This document shows, one piece after another, positions 58,011-64,000 of a DNA stretch of 64,000 nucleotides; the stretch's first letter is position 1; each line of letters opens with the position of its first letter. The notes under the pieces were generated by a model. The model saw nothing but the letters and a program-made list of their open reading frames with translations. It searched no databases and was not told where the DNA came from. Source of the stretch: Lactuca virosa (lineage: Eukaryota > Streptophyta > Magnoliopsida > Asterales > Asteraceae); the NCBI GenBank assembly GCA_928212115.1, contig CAKMRJ010001112.1:405456598-405520597 (forward strand), written 5' to 3'. A program made the translations under genes and the position numbers.

Positions 58011-58559
58011 GTGAGTCTTCTCACCATACCAATGGGTCTAAGGCACCAAGGCCGGCCCATTTTATGTATGTGGTACACTAGTTGTAGTAGAGATATGTGG
58101 TATGATAGTTAGCTTTATGCTAAGTGATATGCTAGTGATTATATGATATGTGTTATGCTAGTAGTCTTTGTGATACTTGCATGGAAGACCCCGGGGGGAG
58201 CCTGTGGCATTAGATGTAAGACCATGTGGGGTAGCCCATGGCAGTCCTAGGTAAAGACCATGTGGGGTAGCCCATGGCATTGGATGTAAGACCATGTGGG
58301 TAGCCCATGGCAGTCCTAGGTAAATACCATGTGGGGTAGCCCATGGCATTAGATGTAAGACCATGTGGGGCAGCCAATGGCAGTCCTAGGTAAAGACCAT
58401 GTGGGGTAGCTCATGGAATTCTTACATGTTTTATGTATGGCTTATGTGGTATGTGCAGCTTCTATAGCTAATATGATATGTGTTATGTAGATTGTGTGTG
58501 GGGTATGCTCTGGGTAACTCACTAAGCTTCGTGCTTACGGTTTACAGTTTTGGTTTCAG
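58011..58559 (+). other. Predicted intron in Gyp-D LTR
   Basis: Donor CCAG|GTGAGTCTT at 58011 is a near-consensus plant donor. Branch-like CTTAC lies in ACTAAGCTTCGTGCTTACGG, and the acceptor TTGGTTTCAG|GTA ends at 58559. 549 nt, enclosing the tandem array. Confidence 0.55.
58188..58430. repeat. Gyp-D array: alternating 34/36-bp units
   Basis: ACCATGTGGGGTAGCCCATG-type units start at 58188, 58221, 58257, 58291, 58326, 58360 and 58396, spaced 33, 36, 34, 35, 34, 36. The tails alternate between GCATTRGATGTAAG and GCAGTCCTAGGTAAAG, so the true period is ~70 bp. Each unit has CCATG..GGG and CCC..CATGG arms. Confidence 0.92.
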
Positions 58560-58794
58560 GTATTACGTTTCAAAGTAAAGGAGCCGGATCGATCGCAGCG
58601 CATTACACTATGATTTTCCGCACATGAGATCTTCGGGGTTTACACTATGATATTGTTTTTGATAACATGTTTTGATTATTTCTACTTTGCTTTTGACATG
58701 ACATGATATTATGGATGTTTTATTATACTGATGGTTTTGTAATAACTCAATTAAAATGAAATTTTCGGTCTTGAATTTTGGGGATGTGACAAGT

Positions 58795-58807
58795 TGGTAT
58801 CAGAGCC
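58795..58807 (+). other. Gyp-D primer binding site
   Basis: TGGTATCAGAGCC three bases after the LTR. Confidence 0.9.
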
Positions 58808-60979
58808 TTGGTTTGAGGGATTCGGGCACACTCCCGGGTGTGTCTGAACTCAAACTAAGGACTTGGTATGAAAAAAAAATATCAAAAATAAAATCATTTT
58901 ATAAAAAGGAGTTTGAAAATAATTTAAAAAGATAAATGAATCTTGAAAAGAACAAAGCGTGTGATGCGTGCAATCAGCCGAGCTCAAGTAAGTTTCCCAG
59001 AATACCCACATATGTTGTCTGTTATGATTTGATTATGAATCTGTGAATCGCATGCTAGTTAGGGCTAGGGGAGATGCATGTGTATGTTGTAAGAGCTGGT
59101 AGACTTGCATGCTAGTGCTGAGTAGTCAGCAATAGGTTGGCCTGATATGTGATGCTTGTAGTCGCGAGAGTATTGGATGTCATGCTGGAATGAGAATGAT
59201 AAATTGGTATTTGTAACTGCTATGTTAATGCTTTTAAAATTGTATACGGTTAGGATCTTATAGCCTTAGAATAATTGATTTGGCCTTATTTCATGTTCCT
59301 TGTTTGGTTGTGGTCCTAGGGTATAGTCTATTATTCGACAGTCTATTAGATCCTGTTCTATGTATAATTTGCATGCATAAGGCAGTCGACAGTGAGGATG
59401 GATGTATGTGGATAGCACGAGTTTTGGTATGTGGGCGGAATGTTCTACGATGGTTCTTTGGATCAGAGTGTTACTGCACGAATGCTACTTGCTTTGTGCC
59501 TTGTGGAACTCTTGAGTGATGGGAGTCAACTACTAAGTGGATGTGACGATATCCAGGAGGTGGATGGCTGGCATCATGGGGAGTTCTTCAGCAGCTGATG
59601 GCATGGCGAGGTTAGGAACCTAGGAAAGCCTAGGATATGATTCAACAGGTTAGTAGTGAAGACTAGTGAGACTTGGGTGCATCAGTTTGAGGAAGTAACT
59701 TGGAGGATTCAGGAGGATTGCCGAGGAAAGTATGGATAGGTGTGGAAGGTAGTATTGGGCCCGTACTACTGAAAGCACAAGATCCATACTCGAATCGGTG
59801 AGAGTCTTGGAAAATCTGAGAAGCTTCAGGGAGAAGTTAGAGACCCGGTTTGGGGATAGAGGATGTTCCAGTTGTTGCAGCTTAGCCATTGGCAAGTGAG
59901 CTAGTGAGCGTGACAGGGTGTCAGACCCTGAAGGACATGATTTCCAAGAGGTTGCATATGCGAGACCGATTGGAGCACTTTGAGAAGAGAGGTTCGTGCT
60001 AGGTGCGTATAGTAGAGGGTCCTGGGAACAGACCCATGACTTCTGATCATCGGGTGAAAGTCCAGCAGGGTCGGAGTCAGTGCAACGCGTACGAGAAAGT
60101 GCACGAGGGAGTTTGTCACTCCAAGGGTTTAGGCTGCTACAGGCGTGGTAGGGTTGATCATGACAGTTGAAGGTGATCAGTATTCCTCCAGATGTTACGG
60201 GTATGTCGTCTTCTACTACTGCTAGATGGATGTTGGGAATACGTATCACTTTGGGATTGTGAGTGAGTTGGGTTAAGTCAGATCTCGGGTCGGTTTCCTG
60301 CTAGTGTTTGGGGTTATCAAGGATCAGATATAGAATTCTGCATGCCGAAGGGTCCTTGATGAACCCACAGAGGGACGTACCTTGCGGAGTGGGTTCCGCG
60401 TGGACCGTTATCATTCCGGATCGTAACCGGGATCTGTGCAGGGGTAATATGTAGAGGATACATGGTCAGGGTTAGCGCGGTAGTTCTATAGTGAAGTCAG
60501 CGTTCAGTGGTTCTATCGTGGTTCAGGTTTTTTCGACTGTTGTCTATGGAAGAACTTTGGAGTTCAAGCACTACCGTTGCTAGGAAAGGATTGGTAGCAT
60601 GAAGGTGGTAGTGTCAGTAGCAGGTGTTAGATGCATGAGTGTTCGGGCATTGGATGTCCAAGAGAATTGTAGTTTCGCATGGGCGGTGTTCGGTTAGAGT
60701 TCAGTGGTGCTACAAGATTGGAAGTCGGAACGAGGATTCATCAGCCAGAGTGAAGATTAAGGTCTTTATGGATAGCATGGGAGATGGATTGAGGTGTCAG
60801 ATTGGACCAAATTTCAAGAGTACTCTTCAAGATTTCAGAGGATGGGCGATCTTAAGGTTTGATTGGTGATGGATCGCTAGCACTAGTAAGTATAGGTTAT
60901 CGTCAGTGGACTATTAGGAAGTAAGAAGGATTAGGAATCCTTCAATTCTCGCGTACAGTGAAGACTTAGTCGAATCTAA
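58808..60979 (+). pseudogene. Gyp-D gag/protease region (decayed)
   Basis: No long frame. GGGAGTTCTTCAGCAGCTGA near 59579 and CCTAGGAAAGCCTAGG near 59620 match the start of Gyp-A gag, and 60330-60370 matches the Gyp-A fragment at 43340. Nothing translatable remains. Confidence 0.5.
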
Positions 60980-61003
60980 GTGGGGGAGATACTTTTCGTA
61001 AAG

Positions 61004-61400
61004 TTCTCCGAATGTGAGTTCTGGTTGCGCGAGGTGCAATCTCTTGGGCACCTTGTCAACCAGAAGGGCATTCTGATCGATAGGGCCAAGATAGAGGTTG
61101 TGATGCAGGGGGGATTCCGAGGTCTCCATCTGAGATTCGAGTTTCCTGGGTCTATCAGGTTAGTACCGAAGATTTATACGGGACTTCTCCGAGATTGCGG
61201 TTCCTTTGACCCGACTGACCAAGAAGTCGGTGGCCTTTCGTTGGGGGGCCTGAGCAGCAAGCAGCCTTCGAGACTCTCAGAAAGCGGTTGTGCGAGGCAC
61301 TGATTCTCACCCTGCCAGAGCGTGTAGATGATTTCGTGGTTTACTGTGACGCTTTGATCACGGGCATGGGTACGGTACTGATACAGTGGGGTCACGTGAT
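61004..61400 (+). pseudogene. pol: Gyp-D reverse transcriptase/RNase H remnant
   Basis: FSECEFWLREVQSLGHLVNQ, then KGILIDRAKIEVV (61004-61110), is the end of a Ty3/gypsy RT palm. Further on, in other frames, 61170-61400 reads RDFSEIAVPLTRLTKKSVAF and a TLPERVDDFVVYCDA-like RNase H start. The YxDD motif, the bulk of RT and the integrase are absent. Confidence 0.75.
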
Positions 61401-62587
61401 AGCAGGTTTCGGGAACCAGGTTAGAGTTCCAGTTAGGACTCTAGTTCAGTGATGTGTTAAGTCGAGTGCATGTTAAACCCGGTTTGGAAAGTGTTGTAAG
61501 ACTAGGGGGTAGCTGTAGTATTCACTAGCGGTCAGATAGTGATAGAGTGTCGTGAGACTGCGGGTAGCCGTAACATTCAATAGGTTGGTAGATAGCTTGA
61601 GCGTGTTGTTAGAACGCGAAAGGAATAGTAGTACGCACTAGTTCGGGTGTAGTAATGAAGATATGGAAATCCACGGATAGGATTTCGGAATTACCCAAAG
61701 GGATTAGATCTGGTTGAGCCAGTGATAAGACTGTAGGAACGTCCCTATAGTTATGAGATCAGAGAAGCAATGGACTGCTTAGGTTCGTGTATGATATAAG
61801 GCTACCGTTGGTCATGGAGCCCTCACTTTTAACCTTGGATTCGGTAACGTCAGGATTCAACGCATGGACCCGATCGGTTATATCCGGAGGTTGTTAGAGC
61901 CACAGTGACATGAAAACTAGTGGCAACTAGTTCCAGAGAAGGATTTCGTTCAGAAGTCGTGTGAGGCGACTAAGTGGGAGTCCATTGGCTCCGCAGCCGG
62001 GGAGGAACCCGATATTTCAGATAATTGGTGAACGAATGGAGACCAGGGAGGTCTCATTATATTTTGGAAAGCAACCATGTGGCAACATACTGCTTCAGGC
62101 AGTTCAGTGTTCGGGCAGTTTCAATGTTTGGGCAGCGTTAGTAATTATGTTTTAGGTTGCTAGTACGGGCGGAATAGCTAGATGATTTGGGGAGTGACAA
62201 GTCACTCACATCGGGAGTATCTGAGCCTTGGCCAAGTATTAATGGTATGCAAGGATAATTGGGTCTGTGACCCTGTTTTATAGTGGGAACTACAGGTTAT
62301 AAGAAGTTGAGTAGTCATTTGAGGGATAAACGGACGGGGTTCAACGATAGTGATTCAGTATGGGTGGTCTGTCCAGATTTGGACCATCTCAAGACGGCAG
62401 ATTTCAGACGGAGTAAATGTGATCTTGTTGCGAGGAATTCGTCCACCTGCGGGTTTTAGGGCTTTGCGAAGAGTGGTCACGACTACCCTGGGTAGGCAAG
62501 GGTGTGCCCAGGATGGTGACCATGTTTCTAGAGTGGTTGGGCGAGTAAGGAATGGAAAGGAATGATTTCGAGGACGAAATCTAATTT
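61401..62587 (+). other. Gyp-D 3' interior, no clear domain
   Basis: Only the last part, with GGAATGATTTCGAGGACGAA, resembles the usual gypsy pol C-terminus. Otherwise unrecognised. Confidence 0.5.
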
Positions 62588-62600
62588 AAGTGGGGGAGAG
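62588..62600 (+). other. Gyp-D polypurine tract
   Basis: AAGTGGGGGAGAG directly before the 3' LTR. Confidence 0.88.
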
Positions 62601-62601
62601 T

Positions 62602-64000
62602 TGTAACAACCGCTTATTTATTAGTTAAATAAATAAATTAGTGAACGAATGGTAGCCTAAAATAAATAATTATATATGTAGGTGTTGGGTTCTAGGAGTT
62701 AATTGCCACATTTTTAGAAGTCAGGGGTTAAAAGTGGGAGTTCGGGACTCATTTTATAAATATTTATGAAGACAGGGTCTCCGTGGTATTTATTTGGATT
62801 TAATTTAAAAGGAAATCAGGTGGAGGGGCTGATTATGTCATAATTAAGATATTGGGGGCTGTTTGGTAAATTTTGTACCTAAGGTGTAAAGGATTTGAGT
62901 GTTGAGGGTTTAAATGGAAATTATTGGATTTAATTTGAAGAAGATTTCCAAAACCAGGGTAGAAAGGGTAAATATCGGATTGCATTTGTAAGAAAAGGGG
63001 CATGGAGGGACTGTTGTTGCCATTATGGCAAACTTCTAAGTGAAGCAATGTATATAGCCTCATTATCAGTCAAACCCTAACCCTAAACCCTCCCTTATGT
63101 ACCAGCCGTCGTCCCCCCTTATTCCCCCTCACCGGAGCCGCCACCACCACGTTCCCGATCAGCCAACGACCACCGGACGACCGTCCTTTCCCCCCCCATT
63201 CTCCTTCTTCAGTCGCTGTCAGTTGAGGGTTCATCCACTCGCCACTTCGCAGACCGGAGCTGCCGCCGCTATGAGGTCGAGTTCGATCACCATCGCTGCC
63301 GTTGAAGACGAGGAGCCACGAGCCGATGCGGGTTGGTCGGGAGATCAAGGATCGTGCTGATGTTGTTCGCTATTTGGGTCGCCGACATCCTCCGTCTCCG
63401 TTTCTTTCCACTGTTGCGCCACCGCTGTTCTTGGCCGATGTCTCGCTGCGTTTTGGTTGCCGCCGCCGCTCACGGTTCTTTCATTTTGCTGCTCCGGTCA
63501 GCTTTTACCGCTCCGTGCCCGTGTAATTAGACTTCAGGCGAGTAGGGTCGTGAAGAACCACCATGGAAACCGGCCATGGTGGCTGTTGTCGCCTTCTTGT
63601 GGTGCTGTCGCCGTCATTCGCCACCAGGTGGGTGGTTGGCTTCCCTCTCCGAGTTAAGAAGTGAAGATGTGCGTGTTTCAGTTGGTGTGTGTGTGTGTAG
63701 TTAAAGTTCTCGGAAATGACATCACCACCACCATAGGGTGGTGCTTGCCGCCATGCGCCACCGCCGGCCACCGCAGTGTGGATGTGTGTGTGTGTTATTT
63801 TATGAGTGTGTGTTATTTGGATATTATTGTAAATTGTGTTGTAATTGGAATAATAATAGAAAATCCATAACCACCACCGTGAGGTGGTGGCTGCCGCTTC
63901 CTACCGCCACCGGCCGCCGTGTCGGGTCGCGGTGTGCTTAGTTGTGTTGGGATTGCTTGTTGGATGTTTGGACAAAGGACTAAAACCCTAATGGGCCCAA
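62602..64000 (+). repeat. Gyp-D 3' LTR, first 1.4 kb
   Basis: Matches 55807-57205 with roughly 2% differences. Cut by the window end. Confidence 0.92.

Larger units (their letters stand above)
55807..58791 (+). repeat. Gyp-D 5' LTR
   Basis: 2985 bp, TGTAACACCCG to GGGATGTGACA. Open frames near 56303-57146 recur in the 3' LTR, are Pro/Arg-rich low-complexity, and are not supported as genes. 57190-57850 is rich in TGGGCC/GGCCCA-type repeats. Confidence 0.92.
55807..64000 (+). mobile_element. Gyp-D: young gypsy element, right end outside the window
   Basis: The 5' LTR (55807-58791), primer site, 3.8-kb interior with gag and RT/RNase H traces, polypurine tract and first ~1.4 kb of the 3' LTR (from 62602). 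LTR copies are about 98% identical by eye, making it the youngest large element here. The interior is nevertheless badly broken and short, so it likely moved in trans. Confidence 0.93.

Overview
The window looks like dicot nuclear DNA, most probably a lettuce-type Asteraceae. That guess rests on remembered resemblance of the LTR ends and is inference only. It is intergenic heterochromatin built almost entirely from nested transposable elements. I found no convincing host protein gene, rRNA gene, tRNA gene or CRISPR array. Every sizeable coding match is retrotransposon gag/pol, and all of them are broken.

Layout. 1-2711: AT-rich DNA with TA/GT microsatellites. 2721-17074: a Mutator-like foldback element (9-bp target duplication) split by a Ty1/copia element, Cop-A (3618-16571). 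Cop-A is itself split in its integrase by a minus-strand copia element, Cop-B (5691-13424), and near its 3' end by a hAT-like MITE (15871-16350). 17084-24433: AT-rich DNA with two small inverted-repeat elements, a run of Helitron-like units between two copies of a ~400-bp repeat, and an unclassified repeat. 24439-34548: copia Cop-C, whose 3' LTR is split by minus-strand copia Cop-D (26509-34403). 36268-46912: old Ty3/gypsy element Gyp-A, carrying a minus-strand gypsy solo LTR (Gyp-B), a copia solo LTR (Cop-E) and a truncated copia (Cop-F). The Gyp-A 3' LTR is cut at 46913 by copia Cop-G, which is cut at 54369 by gypsy Gyp-C, which is cut at 55807 by gypsy Gyp-D. That makes four nesting levels, and the right-hand ends lie beyond the window. 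Most of these elements have target duplications or matching LTR pairs that I could read directly.

Most notable observation. Four different gypsy LTR families (Gyp-A, B, C, D) each contain what looks like a spliceosomal intron near the LTR 3' end: a GTGAG(T) donor, a CTTAC or CTAAC branch-like site, and an acceptor ending in CAG before GT. In all four a tandem array of hairpin-forming units lies inside that predicted intron. In three of them the hairpins or units alternate between two spacings, as in dimeric repeats. Because U5 is copied from leader RNA, keeping an intron in an LTR implies that the genomic RNA is not spliced there. This is a prediction and needs RNA data. Also notable: family-specific long palindromes in the LTRs (one motif is shared between a gypsy LTR and a copia leader), two inverted duplications inside Cop-G that look like template-switch scars, and young elements with nearly identical LTRs but defective interiors.
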